A stretch of 64,000 bases of DNA from Verticillium longisporum. Taxonomy: Eukaryota; Ascomycota; Sordariomycetes; Glomerellales; Plectosphaerellaceae. A program made the translations under genes and the position numbers. Within the stretch, counting starts at the first letter, position 1. Every line of letters starts with the position of its first letter. The notes under the pieces are model-generated. The model saw only the letters and a program-made list of their open reading frames with translations, did no database searches and was not told the origin of the DNA. Shown in pieces: positions 25,081 to 37,800 of this stretch. The stretch spans positions 3,348,001 to 3,412,000 of the forward strand of contig JAETXT010000005.1 of NCBI GenBank assembly GCA_019188255.1. The letters are read 5' to 3'.

Positions 25081-27196
25081 ATGTCGAGTCCTACAACCCC
25101 CCTCATCATTCTCATCCTGTCAAGTATCATCACACCGGTCCTCGCTCACGACAACGGCCACGACGCTGCCACGATGAGCGATGGTGGTTCGCAGCTTGAG
25201 GCGTTGCCTCCAAGTTATGTCGACCTGGCAGACCACGCTGCAGCCATGTATGTACATATCACGCTCATGGTGATAGCATGGGTGCTTGTGCTTCCCCTTG
25301 GTACGTAATGCTTCTTCCGAGCCATATCTTACTAGATGCGTATGCGTTCTGATATAGCATACAGCTGTAATGCTATCTCTGGCCCGTTCGAGATATACGC
25401 TTGCATCGCAATCCGTATTCCTGGCCATCAACGCACTGGGCGTTCTCGTTGGCACCATCTATAATGCTGCCACACCGGACTTGTACCCCAACAACGCCCA
25501 TCACAAGGCCGGCTGGGCTTTCACCTGGGTTGCTCTGGCGCAGGTTTGTATCGGGCTTTTTGGCCGCACAACGCGGTACTTCAGGGTTCGCCTACACGCT
25601 CGCGAAGCAAGCTCCGACACAGGATATCGGGCAGTGACTTCTGCGTTTATCGAGTCCGTAGGGGAGAATTGCCAGCATGGTGGGCTCCAGTCTACACGAG
25701 ATTACCGTTTATCACACGATAGTGGCCAGGGCACAGAGCCCGACACTGAATCACTGAGTGGCCAGTCTGACACTACCATGTTGGCTCCAGTATCACCGCC
25801 TCTTTCAAACCAAGGGTATGAGGACGAAAGTGAAGAGGAATATGACTCTGCAAATGGACGCCCGATGCTATTCTCATGGGACGTAAATCGGAGCTTCCCA
25901 CCATGGTTTCGATTGATATCGGATTCGCTGTTATCACGGGCCTGGAAATACTGTTTGGTAATCTACGATGTTCTGGACAGAACCATCTTAATCCTGGGGT
26001 TCATCGGATTGACTTCGGGTGCAGCGGTCTACGGGCGCCTATTTGTAAGTGGTGCCTCTTGGACAACCCTGAAGCTAGGGACAAGAACCAGGACTGATTT
26101 CCTGCAGGAAGGTCGAGCAATATATGGTGGCATGGCTCACTGGGTCAAGGGCGGTGTATTCTTCTGGCTTGGGATCTTCACCTTGGGACGTTGGTCCGGC
26201 AGTTTTGGCGAACTCTGCTGGGTAAGTCATAACCAAAAATGACAGATAAAGAACATGAGAGGCTGACCTCAGCGCCATGCAGGCATGGAATGCCCGCACT
26301 AGAGGAACCCAAGACAAGTGGTGTCCCTCTGCCGAACTTGTGGAGAGCGCTCTGATATTCTCCTATGGAGCGACAAATATCTTTCTAGAGCACCTTAGTA
26401 GCACGGACAAGACTTGGACACCGCGAGACCTAGAACATGTTTCCATCACAATTCTGTTCATCGGTGGAGGCCTTGTAAGTCAGGAACCGAGCCGCTTTGT
26501 ACCCCGAAGTCACTTCTCATGGTGCGCTGCTGACAACCTTGTAGCTCGGTATGCTTGTCGAATCGACTCGTGCGAGAGATCTCTTGAATACAACAGGCAC
26601 AGAGGTTGCTTCTCCTGCCCACGAAGCAACACGGACGGACGGAGAAAGGACAGAGAAACAGAATGCTGCCGAGCCGCCGAAGCATTACGACTTTTCGATT
26701 AATCCCATCCCCGCCCTTGTCATTCTGCTGCTGGGCACGACGATGAGCTCGCATCACCAGAGCACCATGGATTCAACCATGATGCACAAGCAGTGGGGCA
26801 ATCTTCTTGCCGGTGCCTCCTTAGCCCGCGGCTTTACTTACGTCTTGGTGTATCTCAAACCGCCGCGATCGATCCTGCCCTCGAGGCCACCGACGGAGCT
26901 TGTGACTTCATTCTGTCTCATCACCGGAGGCATCATCTTCATGGCCAGCGTATGCAATCACGAAGGTTCCCATTCCGACCATGTGCTTGGCTAACAAGGT
27001 ACAGAGCACTGACACTGTCGAGGGGCTGCGTCACTATAATTTGGATGCCATCTTTGTATATACTGTCGCCACCGGCATTGTTGGCTTGTTGATGGCGTGG
27101 GTTATCATCGTGCTTGCTGTGAAGGGTGCTGCTGTCCGCCAGCAGAGGAGGGCCCAAACCTCTACGTGGACGTCCAACGAGCGACATGGTGTATGA
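25081..27196 (+). CDS. YTP1-like integral membrane protein
   Basis: Exons 25081-25300, 25365-26044, 26108-26221, 26283-26474, 26545-26949 and 27005-27196 give 600 residues. All introns are GT-AG and keep frame. The protein starts with a signal peptide (MSSPTTPLIILILSSIITPVLA) and then a cytochrome b561-like DUF2427 domain with several membrane segments (HITLMVIAWVLVLPLA; SVFLAINALGVLVGTIYN; KAGWAFTWVALAQVCIGLF). An acidic, Ser-rich soluble linker spans roughly residues 155-225. The C-terminal YTP1 domain has further hydrophobic helices and His/Met-rich loops (TMSSHHQSTMDSTMMHKQ), which could bind metal. Yeast Ytp1 is a mitochondrial-type membrane protein of unknown function. The family assignment is firm but the role is not. 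Confidence 0.85.
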
Positions 27197-29229
27197 CAGA
27201 CACCTTGGGAACTGCGGTGGAGGTTCCGTTCATTTCTCAGATGGACCGTGATACCTTTCAATTGATCTGGCTGGTTGTCGCATAGCTAACTCATACCCTC
27301 TTTTTTATCATGATACTTGAATAGAGTGCTATAACGATGAGCTGGTTGACGGCTATGATCTCGAACCCAGGTTTCTTTCAGACTTGGTGCATCTAACATC
27401 GGAATCAGAGACTTCGTTCCATCACCGAAAGAGAAGACACGCCACGAAGGGAGGGTCGCCCGAGCGACCCTAACATGTGCTTCGGCTATCCTCCACGAAG
27501 ACGCCATCGACGCATGATGTCTGGAGAGCTGCTGCCGGGACATCGCGGTGATGCCATTGAAGAGTGAGATCCTGATGAAGGCACCACAGCCGTATTGCCG
27601 CTGTAACAAGTACGATAAAGCTGGCAGCAGCCCAGGATGGCGCCTCGGGAACGGCCATCGTTCAGTCTGAGAACAAAAAAAAAACCCCCGCGCCCAAGAC
27701 GTCGCCAGCCGAGACCAGACGCATTTGTATCTGTAGAGGCCTCATGACCCACCATCGCTCTTCTTGCCTTTTCGCTTCTTACCGCCGCTTTCAGGAACAG
27801 CCTCCCTATCGTCTGCCCTAATCTCCTCGGCCACCATGGATCTTACGACCCGCGTCTTGTCGACATCGGACAGAACCTTATCTCGCGTGCATGCCAGGAT
27901 GGGCTGCACGCGACAGGGGCGGCCGCCGAGGATTCCGTGATGCCAGACTGCTGACTGGAGCCGTCGTGCGACACCTTCAGGGGAATGGAGTAGGGAAGGC
28001 GAAGTCGATGGTCGAAAGCGGGGTTGCTGTTGAGGGCGGTCTTGATGACAGATTTCCAAAACCCAACTTCCAGTGCTGGACCTACAATGATGCTCCTCCA
28101 ACTCAACTGATCAGTGGAGATTGCAGCATGCCTGCAAGTAGAACGAACTTTTTGCGAGGCCCTCCCACCGACAGCCAGCCGTCTCAGTGTCCAGGGCCGT
28201 CCCGACGCAGTCGACATGCTTCACATCCTCGCACACCCACCACCCCGAAGAAAGCGTACCCGCAGCCGGCCGGACCTCATGCCCGGACCTCAATCCGGAC
28301 CTCATGCCCGGACCCCACCCCGTCCAACGCCCGATCAGGACATGACCTCACCATGAGCCCGGGGGTCCATGCTCTGGCGTCCACCGGGGCATCCCGCGCC
28401 GGTCTCGGCTAGGCACCCCTCTTTCAAATCCCGAACAGACGGAGGATGGCGTCCACAGCAGGTGGGCGAGGCTGTGCTGCAGAATGGCGTGCTGGGCTTT
28501 ATTCGTGAACATGGTACTAGCACGATGATCATCAGCTGGCTTCGTCTTGGCGGCCTGGTGTCTCCTCTTCGGAGGTTCTCGCCAACTTTGAGCCACTATG
28601 AAGTACATCCAGCCATCGCATCGCCACCCACATCCACCATTCAACCCAAACAGCAAAGCGAAACCACATCGGACCTCCTCCGACCTCACTCGATGCGGGG
28701 AAAGCTTACAAAGGATCCCCATTGCGTGATCGCCCGCCACACAGCAACATGGCCACATCAACAGCTCACGCGCCGCCTCTTCATTCACGGGATATCGCGC
28801 CATCCCTCACCATGCCCGATGGGGCGCCGCCCGCGACAACCGAAGGAGGGGGGGAAACAGTCCGACCGTCGTCCCATCAAACGAGACTCGGAATGCGTCA
28901 TGGCACAGCAGTATACTGGCACCCACCCACCACGACCGTTCGCGAGCCCATCGAGAAAGGGGGGGATCCATCCGTGGTTCGTTTCGCCCAGTCAGTCGGC
29001 GGATGCATGTATCGCCATGAGCCAACGCCATCCCTCGCCGCGAGCATGTCATCCGTGACCCCGCGTCGAGCCGACAGAGATGCGGCCCGGTGATCGGGTC
29101 GAGAGCTCGCATGCCTATATAAGTTGACTGTGGCATTGCAGCGTGCTCGGACAGGCACCAAATCACGCCGTAGCCACGTTGAGAAACTAATCCACCGTGT
29201 AGTACATCCTGACAACTGCATCACTCAAC
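27197..29229. other. intergenic region with possible relic ORFs
   Basis: About 2 kb without a convincing gene. On the minus strand, 27,742-28,217 carries two overlapping frames (119 and 124 codons) that look partly coding; one ends in a lysine-rich tail KKRKGKKSDGG. No homologue is recognised, so this may be a decayed or spliced small gene. A mononucleotide run (a)n(c)n sits at 27,677-27,690. A short (CCGGACCTCATG) repeat is listed separately. Confidence 0.35.
28270..28314 (+). repeat. short tandem repeat, CCGGACCTCATGC unit
   Basis: Three units of 12-13 bp (ccggacctcatgc, ccggacctcaat, ccggacctcatgc) plus a partial fourth ccggacc, at 28270, 28283, 28295 and 28308. Confidence 0.7.
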
Positions 29230-30466
29230 ATGGCCCCCTCCGCAACAGAGACGGTCACGGCGGAGCCCCTGACCCAGCGCTTCCGGCTCAACGCCTCGGC
29301 GACGGGTCCCTACAAGGAGCTGTCCCCGGTCAGCTACCAGGAGACGGAGACCAAGGGCGGCGACGGCTTCGAGGCGGCCAAGGTAAGCCGCCGCATGCGA
29401 TATACTTCCTCAACATGCTGACTTCCGGCAGTACCCCCACTACCTGCCGACGTGGAACCCCGAGCAAAAGTACCCGCCTCTGGAGCCCTTCGAGCACAAG
29501 GAGCACGGCAAGGATGCCGACCCCAGCTTCCCGAACCTGCTGCCGACGGGCACCCAAGTCAACCACCTGACGCCGACGATCGGCTCCGAGGTCAAGGGCA
29601 TCCAGCTGAGCAGCCTGACGCCCGCCGGCCGCGACGAGCTCGCCCTCTTCGTCGCCCAGCGCAAGGTCGTCGCCTTCCGCGCCCAGGACTTTGCCGACCT
29701 GCCCATCGGCGAGGCCCTCGATTTCGGCAGCTACTTTGGCCGCCACCACATCCACCCCACCTCCGGCTCGCCCGAGGGGTTCCCCGAGGTCCATCTCGTG
29801 CACCGCGGGGCCAACGACAAGTCGGCCGAGAAGTTCTTCGCGACGCGCACGTCGAGCGTCGCCTGGCACTCGGACGTCTCGTACGAGCAGCAGCCGCCCG
29901 GCACCACCTTCCTCTACATCCTCGACGTGCCGGCCGTCGGCGGCGACACGCTCTTCGCCGACGGCGTCGAGGCCTACAGGCGGCTGAGCCCGCTGTTCAG
30001 GGAGAGGCTGCACGGGCTCAAGGCCGTGCACTCTGGGTTCGAGCAGGTCGAGGCCTCCGTCCGCAAGGGCAGCATCAAGAGGAGGGAGCCCGTCGCCAAC
30101 GAGCACCCCATCGTCAGGACGCACCCTGCGACCGGCGAGAAGGCCATCTACGTCAACCCGCAGTGTACGTGCACTCTCCTGTCCTGATTCTAGCAGAAAC
30201 GAGCGCTAACAGTTCCAGTCACCCGCGATATCGTCGGCCTCAAGAAGGAGGAGTCTGATGCGCTGCTCAAGTTCCTCTACGAGCACATTGCGTGGAGCGC
30301 CGACATCCAGGCCCGCGTCAAGTGGGAGGCCGGCACTGTCGTCGTGTGGGATAACCGTGTGACCCAGCACTCTGCTCTCGTGGACTGGAAGGACGGCGAC
30401 CGCAGGCATCTGGCGCGCATCACGCCCCAGGCCGAGCGACCGTATGAGACGCCCTACGAGACGTGA
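29230..30466 (+). CDS. TauD/TfdA-family 2-oxoglutarate/Fe(II)-dependent dioxygenase
   Basis: Exons 29230-29382, 29432-30164 and 30219-30466 give 377 residues; both introns have GT-AG ends and keep frame. The Fe(II) facial triad is visible as WHSDVSYE (HxD, about residue 196) and the distal His in VTQHSALVDW, with 2-oxoglutarate-binding Arg in GDRRHLARITP. FGSYFGRHHIHP, FLYILDVPAVGGDTLFAD and NPQFTRDIVGL are typical of the alpha-ketoglutarate-dependent sulfonate/taurine dioxygenase group. Fungal members release sulfite from sulfonates or oxidise other small acids, probably in the cytosol. The coding sequence is very GC-rich in third positions. The next gene is an anion-type MFS permease 1.3 kb away, which could supply a substrate, but this link is speculative. 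Confidence 0.9.
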
Positions 30467-31756
30467 GCTTGTTGTCGTTTGTGTGATACCTTAGCTTAGC
30501 AACGAATAATGTGCCACTGTACACCGAAGTGCCTTGAAAAGTGCAGAAAGTGATCGTCATCTGTTCAGCTCGTGAGAAATCAAGCCACGAGGGAGTCGCA
30601 TCAAGGTCCCAAGGTGGTGGAAACGCTTCATGGCAACCGATTTGGCCGTCCTTGTGAACGCCCTTCAGAAGTCTAGGCCTACCATCCTACAGGCGATGGC
30701 GCTTCGAAATCGCAGTGACGCCGTCACAACACCTGGCCAGTCGCTCGGCTCCCTGAAAGCAGACGAAGCCCGAGGCCCGACATGTTCGCCTCGTCCCTGC
30801 ATGGAAGAGCACTTATCCTGGCACTTCATTGCGTCCGATCGGTCATTCAGCCCCCGCCGCAACGTTCCCAGGACGGTGGGCCGCCTGCAGCGAGGCCGGT
30901 TCAATTGGCAGTTGGCGCCGTGATAAGCGTGTCGCAATCCCATGGTCGCGGTCACGCCATCTGCTCCCACGCAATGCCGCGACGTGTTTACGGGGACTCC
31001 TCTCCGATTGCCACCCGCAGGCCATTATTCTCAAGCCTCTGGTTCTTGTCCGTGGTCGTGATGGGGTTGATGTCCTTGGCGACTTCTTTGGGTAACCTTT
31101 GCGTGCTGGTGTGTTGCAGGGTGCGTCTGGTAGCGGTCCGTTGCCAATGGTCTGAAGTTCTGCTCTCGGTGGGTGTTGTTGGAGGCTTCCCTCCCCAATC
31201 GAATGGTGCCAGTTCGTAATGACTCGTCTGAACAAGTCGTCATGTCGGTGATGGTCCGACAATCTCTCCGCATGTCGCAGGCTGTTGCAGCAGATCTGGA
31301 GCCCAAAGGGCTTCCAGCACCGGCACACAACCCAGATGGATGCCCCCCCGCCGTCTACCATGCGTTCCCCAAAGCCGATCACCTCGAGGTCATTGTCCCG
31401 GCATCATTTTTCGGCGTATGGCACCATAGATAGACCACATTCTCGCCAATGGCAGCCCGAGCGATGTCAAAGATATTGCCGTCTCGCATGGGGTCTTGCG
31501 TGCTGGGTATTCATGGCGTCGAGGACCGCGGATCGGCCTCGTGGTCGTTGAGCCTCAGAGTATAAAACACCTGCGGCGCACGCATGCCCGCGGAGATGTC
31601 TCGCCCATCGGATCCTGATCTGAGCATCTCGATCTGGGCGTCGAATCAGCACCATTGTCTTACGTATTCGTTGTCTTAGCCAACGCTTGAAAGCACTGCC
31701 GCTGCCCCCCCCTTTTGGCCAGTCTCAACGGCGTGATCGCGGATTACTGAACTGCC
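30467..31756. other. intergenic, no confident gene
   Basis: About 1.3 kb. A 179-codon minus-strand ORF (30,843-31,382) and overlapping frames are present but none shows a recognisable motif or a clean intron structure. It is best treated as promoter and intergenic DNA. Confidence 0.45.
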
Positions 31757-33717
31757 ATGGCTGGCATTTCTCCGGCTGGGGGTCCCTTCCAGGACAGCCC
31801 TACGGAGAAGCGACGTCTGGAGGAGACGCAGGACGACAAGCTGGGCTCCAGCCCTGCGGATTCCATCACCGATGAGGAGAGCAGACCCGCCAGGAAGGGC
31901 CACTACGGATCTACCGAAGACCACGTTTTCTCTGACCCTTCGGTTGCGGACTACTGGCGCAAGGTCTACGAGCAGGCGGGGTACGAGAACCGACACCGTT
32001 TCGACCCCACGCTGGAGTGGACTGCCGAAGAGGAGAGGAAGCTGGTGAAGAAGGTGAGATCGCTGCAGCCCGATCGGCATGATCTGCCGTAGGGACAATG
32101 GCTGACAGACGCAGATTGATTGGCGCATCTTGCTGTGGGCATGGATCATGTTCGTGGCGCTCGATCTCCACCGAAAGAACATTAATCGTGCCATTTCCGA
32201 CAACATGGTTCGTACAATACAGCGTGATGCGCATGCACGTGCTAATATGTGGTATAGTTGCCCGAGCTGGGCATGGACACAAACGACTTCAACTATGGCC
32301 AAACTGTCAGTGTCATGATGTCAGTGATCGAGCAGAACAGGGCTAATGCGGCATAGATTTTCCTCGTGTCATTTCTCTCGGCCGAACTGCCCAGCGGCCT
32401 GATCAGCAAGAAGCTCGGTGCCGACAGGTGGATTCCCTTCCTGATCGTGTCTTGGTCCATCGTTGCCGGCTCACAGGCGTTCCTGACCAACCGCGCCGGC
32501 TTTTACGCCATCAAGGCTCTGCTTGGGCTGCTGATGGGCGGGTTCATTCCGTGCGTCGCCCGATCGCTGTCCTTTTGGAATTGTTGCTGACCCTCGCAGG
32601 GATGTCGTATTGTACCTGACCTACTTTTACAAGTCGAATGAGCTTCCCGTGAGGCTGGCGTGGTTCTGGACAGCGCTCAGCACGTCGAACATTGTCGGCT
32701 CGCTGGTGGCAGCTGGTGTCCTGCAGATGCGAGGCGTCAATGGCTGGGCAGGATGGCGCTGGCTGTACGTACTCTCCGACAGTTGACGTGTGCCGGCAAA
32801 CCACTGACAAACTGCCCAGCTTCCTCCTCGAGGCCATCTTCACCTTCATCGTCGGCATCTTCGCGTGGGGCCTCATGCCACCTGGGCCTTGCCAGACGGC
32901 CAACTGGTTCCGCGGTCAGAAGGGCTGGTTCAGCGAGCGCGAGGAGCTCATCCTCGTCAACCGGCTGCTGCGCGACGACCCGAGCAAGGGCGACATGAAC
33001 AACCGGCAGGCGGTGGGCGGCAAGAAGCTCTGGCTCGCCGTCAGCGACTGGGAGCAGTGGCCGCTGTACCTCATCGGGCTGACGACGTACATCCCGCCGT
33101 CGCCGCCCAACACGTACCTCTCGTTCATCCTGCGGCAGCTCGGCTTCTCCGTCTTCGAGGCGAACCTGCTGGCGATGCCGTCGCAGTTCCTCTTCGCCGT
33201 CAACCTGCTCATCGTGTCGTGGGTGTCGGAGCGGGTGCGGGAGCGGGCCATGGTGTCGTCGACGTCGAACATCTGGATCTTTGCGTGGCTCGTGCCGCTC
33301 GTGACGCTGCGCGCCGACGCGAGCCCATGGGTGCGCTACGCGCTGCTGACGGGCCTGCTGAGCTACCCGTACTGCCACGCCATCCTCGTCGGGTGGAACG
33401 CCAAGAACAGCAACTCGGTGCGCACGCGGGCCGTCAGCGCGGCGCTGTACAACATGTTTGTGCAGAGCGGCAACATTGTGGCGTCCAACATTTACCGCGA
33501 GGACGACAAGCCACTGTACCGCCGGGGCAACAAGATCCTGCTCGGCATCTGCTGCTTCAACATTGTGCTGTTCTATGGCGTCAAGGCGTTCTACGTCTGG
33601 CGGAACAAGACGCGTGATGCCCGGTGGAACGCGTTAACGAAGGAGCAGCAGGAGGAGTACCTGCTGAACACCAAGGATGAAGGCATGAAGAGGCTGGATT
33701 TCCGATTCTCTCACTGA
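31757..33717 (+). CDS. MFS transporter, Dal5/allantoate-permease (ACS) family
   Basis: Exons 31757-32053, 32115-32207, 32258-32305, 32357-32550, 32600-32764 and 32820-33717 give 564 residues with frame kept at every junction. A hydrophilic N-terminus of about 95 residues precedes the first helix (WRILLWAWIMFVALDLHRKNI). Family landmarks follow: LPELGMDTNDFNYGQT, the SAELPSGLISKKLGADRWIP loop between helices 2 and 3, GFYAIKALLGLLMGGFIP, and FFYKS-type YLTYFYKSNELPVRLAWFW. The second half has the remaining helices and ends with a tail containing EEYLLNTKDEGMKRLDFRF, common in these permeases. Substrates in the family are small organic anions such as allantoate, ureidosuccinate and vitamins. The actual substrate cannot be told. 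Plasma-membrane location is inferred. Confidence 0.9.
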
Positions 33718-34825
33718 GGGCCTTTGTGTAGGGCGATGAGAGTGGGATGGAGGCAGTAAATGCCAAAGGGTTACACAGGCCCCATTGCTTGGAGATGTCG
33801 GAAGAGAAGCCAGGTGGTGTTGGGTGTTGGGTGCATGCAGAGGTCCGCTGGGAAGGCGCTCAGTAGCGTTTAGCTGTCTGTCAGCCTTGTACTGCCACAC
33901 CTACCAAACCAAGTAGAAGGTACCTGCCTGCTCACGAATAGAGAGGTACCTAGGTACCTTAGGTAAGGTACGTAAGGTAATCAGACCAGCTTGGTTCCTG
34001 CCTCAGGTCGGCATCTCTAGAACGCCCCGTGTCTACGTCTTCGTCGCCACACATGATTGTCCATGTGGCTCATAATACCCAATTGATTTCGCACTCCGCC
34101 TTTCGCACCCCGGCTACTCGTGGCACTTTCCTCCAGCACGAAAGTATAGACCTCGATCAAAACCCGATATGGAGTCCTCAAGGTACCTTGAGCTACCTAC
34201 CTACTACCTACCTAGGTAGCTACGTAACTGGCTGCCTCAGAGGCCGCCGTATAATCCCTACACCTGCGCCGGGCGCCTCAGCTGTCGTCTCCAGCCAACC
34301 GGGAAGCACACCTGCATCGTTACCTCACCTCCTCATGCGCCAAGACCGTTCTCAGACGTCGGTGAATGTCCAGCCAGACTCACGCTTGTCGCGTGCGAGC
34401 CTGAGCCCGCGCAGCCATCTCGTATATTTTGCGAGCTCAGGTTGGTCAAGACGTAGCCAGGCCCGTCGTCACTCCGATGTGCTCTAAGACTCTCCTGCCA
34501 CACCTGACGATCTGGCTGGCAGTCCAGCCAACGAGACCGCTCCAGTCGCTGCACGAACTCGCACTTGCTGACACTCCTCCCTAGCACCCGAGGTTGCCTC
34601 ACACGGTTCGCCAAGCGGCTGTGTTCCCCCGGTTCTCTTGGTGAGGGATCGGGCGTGGTTTTCTCAGTCCCCACCCTTGAAATCGAGACCGTTCTCACCC
34701 TCTTTCTCTTCCAACACTTCCACCATGAGCAGATTCGTTACTTTGCCGTCTCCCCCATCGTCATACATCAAGGACAGTGCCCAATTCAAGCTTGGCGGCC
34801 CTGTGGCTCCGTCGCGAACAGCATC
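33718..34825. other. intergenic with AGGTA palindromes
   Basis: No gene is seen. Two clusters of AGGTA/TACCT motifs are present: at 33,938-33,982, including the perfect 16-nt palindrome aggtacctaggtacct at 33,944-33,959, and at 34,181-34,226. The proximal part should carry the promoter and 5' UTR of the NACHT gene. Confidence 0.6.
33944..33959. repeat. perfect AGGTACCT palindrome
   Basis: A 16-nt sequence identical to its reverse complement, within a longer run of aggta units ending near 33,982. Comparable tracts occur at 15,797-15,843 and 34,181-34,226. Confidence 0.8.
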
Positions 34826-37800
34826 ATGGAGGCGTTGGCAGCCTTGTCACTCGTTTGCAACGTTCTGCAGCTTCTTGACGTAGCTATCCGCGCTCTCAAA
34901 GCTTGCAAAGAGCTGCATGAATCTGGAGAGGGCCGACTCCGAGAACACAGCGACGCGGAGAAAAGTGTCAATGACCTTGTCGCGGCATTGGAAGAGTTCG
35001 ATACTACCTGCCCTGATCAAAGTCAACAGATTGACGTGCAGATTCGACGCGCCATCCAAGATTGCAACAAGACGAGCCTGGAAATTTTGGAAACTCTGAA
35101 ACCCTGCCAGGTCAGAGGCCAGAAAGGTTTCTGGTCCTCTTTCCTTGCCATGGGGAACGTCGTTAGTCTACGTAAGGAAATTCAGACACGGCTGGCCGCC
35201 CTGGAATCCCATAAAAAGAAGCTGTCAGGGCTTTTAGAGCTGAGTACAAAGTAAGTCCGTCAGTTTGCCTCGCCAGTAATCCAAGGCTAATTAGCGGTCT
35301 CGAATCTAGCTTCAAGGTCAATCAAATTCTACTCTGCCTTTCAAGGTTACAACACAACTCGAACTCAAATGCGAGGGACCTGAAACATGTCACGGAGCAG
35401 TTGCAAATACTTCTGATGTCATCCGCCTCTCATGGACTGACAAGAAGGAACGAGACTTTCCAAGCTGTACAACAGGAGTTCCCTCGCCTCCTTGAGCACA
35501 TATACCAGCAAGGGGTTCTCGAGAGCCTGCGACAGCGAGGCGCGACGAGAGGTTCTCGCCTTGATGCCATTGCGCCAGCAACGAAATATACTCTGGACTG
35601 GGTCTTCGCTTCGTCTGCAACAGATCGCCCGGGAACTCGTCAAAAGTATCACGCGACATTCGTCAGCTGGCTTCGCGAGGGTAGCGGATTCTACCACTTT
35701 CAGGGCAAACCTGGGTCCGGAAAATCAACGCTGATGAAGTCCGTTATCTACAACGCTGACACAAAGAGCCACTTGAGCTACTGGGCCGGCGACAAGCCTC
35801 TTTGTCTTGCCTCTTTCTTCTTCTGGAAGCCAGGGTCAATGCTGCAAAAGACCACCAGAGGCCTTGTGATGAGTCTTGTGTACGATATCATCAAGAGCTT
35901 CCCTCATCTTGCGGCAGTAGCCTTCCCTGAACATTGGGACCCAGAAAGCCATCATCTCAGCTGGCTTTCGAATACAACGATCCACGTACCCATCGGAAAT
36001 GATGCCATTGTGGAAGGCTTCCAGAGACTCATCAAGCATCAAGGGCCCGGACATCCTAAGTTTTGTTTCTTCATTGACGGCCTCGACGAATTCGAAAATG
36101 ATAGCGAGGATATGGCCCTCGGGCAGCTAGCAACTCTGCTTCAAGAGTGGGTCGACGTCTCACAGGGACACGTCAAGATCTGTGTGGCCAGTCGAGAACA
36201 TTTCCCAGACATGGCAGGCGAAAGTCATCGGATCAAGCTCCAAGACTTCACATACCAAGATATCGAGGAACATGTTACGAGCAGCCTGGTTAAGAACAAG
36301 CGATTCGTCAAGCTTCAGTCCGTTGAAGGCAAGAGTTGCCGCGAATTGATCGACCGAGTTACACGCCACGCTGAGGGAGTTTTTCTCTGGGCGAGATTAG
36401 TCCTGCCGAGGATCCACACGGCCCTTGACGGTGGCTTCTCCATATCAAATATACTTAACATCGTCGACAAGACACCAAAGAAGATGGAAAAGTTTCTGGA
36501 CTCTATACTTAACGACATCAAGCCCGAGTATCAGTACAAGGCGCACCTGCTCCTAGCAATTGTACTCCGTATGCAGGGTTATCTGCTCACAGGAGAGCAT
36601 ATCGCTCCTCGACTCGTACTCGTGCCTCTTTGCTCCCTCGACGCGGCCCTCTTATTTGAAGGCTTACACATGTCAGCAGAGCTTCCTGACGATTTCATGT
36701 CGAGATTTGTGTTCCCTGATGATGTTGACGGCTGGCTCGAGTGTCACACGAAAAATATTGTAAGCTATACCAATGGCCTCGTTTCTTGCATTGCTACACT
36801 GTCTGAAGGATTAAACTACGTTCAATTCAACCATCGCTCAGTACCGGAGTTTTTGTCAACAAGACTTAAGAAAAGCTGCGAATACCACGGTCACGATATT
36901 ACAGATGACAGTGCACTCATGGCACTCAGCTGGATACTTCGTTCCTCGTTATACGATCATCAAAATCAATACTTCCAGACCAGGAAACGCCTGACCAAAA
37001 TGTTTCAAATGACCAGAATATTTCAATTGCCGGGATGCAATCTCTGGACTCAAATTTTTGCCCTGATGGGCCATGAACGAGAAACAGGAAGCAGCCCTTT
37101 TCGAACGAAGGCGTTCGAAAACATAGATTCCTGTTCAGCTGCCCTCGGCCACTTGTTCAAGCCAGAACGCAGATGGTTCGAGGCATTGGTGAACCAAAAT
37201 GAATATGTCGTCAACAGAGGACCGGTTTCTCTCTCTCGGTTTATTAGTATAACATCGCCTATTGGAATAGCCGTGGCTCTTGGCAAGGTGGAATATGTCA
37301 AATGGAGACTCGGTAAACAGTGTCCATCTTCGCAAATAACCATCTTCGAATTGAACGAAGCCTTGTTGATAACAATATTGACCATCTTCAACTGGCGTTC
37401 CCGGGATATCGTATCACATTGGTTGGCGCGAGGTCAAAGTTCAAAAGAGGATAGATTGCGCGCAACAGCTGAGGTTCTGAAATGGGGTGCCTCTCCGTCA
37501 CTGCGGTCACACATACGATTCGACTCCAGAGTCTGGGACATCGCGAATGGCACCGTGCAGTATTTTTGGCATTTCCTAATCGTCAGAACGTTATATGACT
37601 GCCTTTTCGACGTCAGCACGGAAGAGGCCTGGGATACACTCGAACTATTCTTCAAGCACGGTATTGCTACGGCTGCTCTCGACTTGATCATCAACATTGA
37701 AGGCTCATCTTTTGGCGGCTTGACTGGTGCCACAGGGATATACCACAAAGCTTCACTGATCATCTCATGCATAGACAGCGAGGGCCTGGTGGTTTTGGAA

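Noticed and set aside
27742..28217. Possible small minus-strand gene
   Set aside because: Two overlapping frames look partly coding, but no start, intron or homologue could be settled, so it was left within the intergenic entry.
29330..30124. 264-codon minus-strand ORF over the TauD-type gene
   Set aside because: It is a shadow ORF created by high third-position GC of the real plus-strand gene.
32737..33617. Long ORFs in other frames over the MFS transporter
   Set aside because: They are Arg/His/Ala-rich shadows of the transporter frame, which has clear membrane helices.
22714..33717. A secondary-metabolite cluster (LACTB2-like thioesterase, oxygenase, MFS transporter, LaeA-like gene)
   Set aside because: No polyketide synthase, NRPS, terpene synthase or pathway regulator is present in the window.
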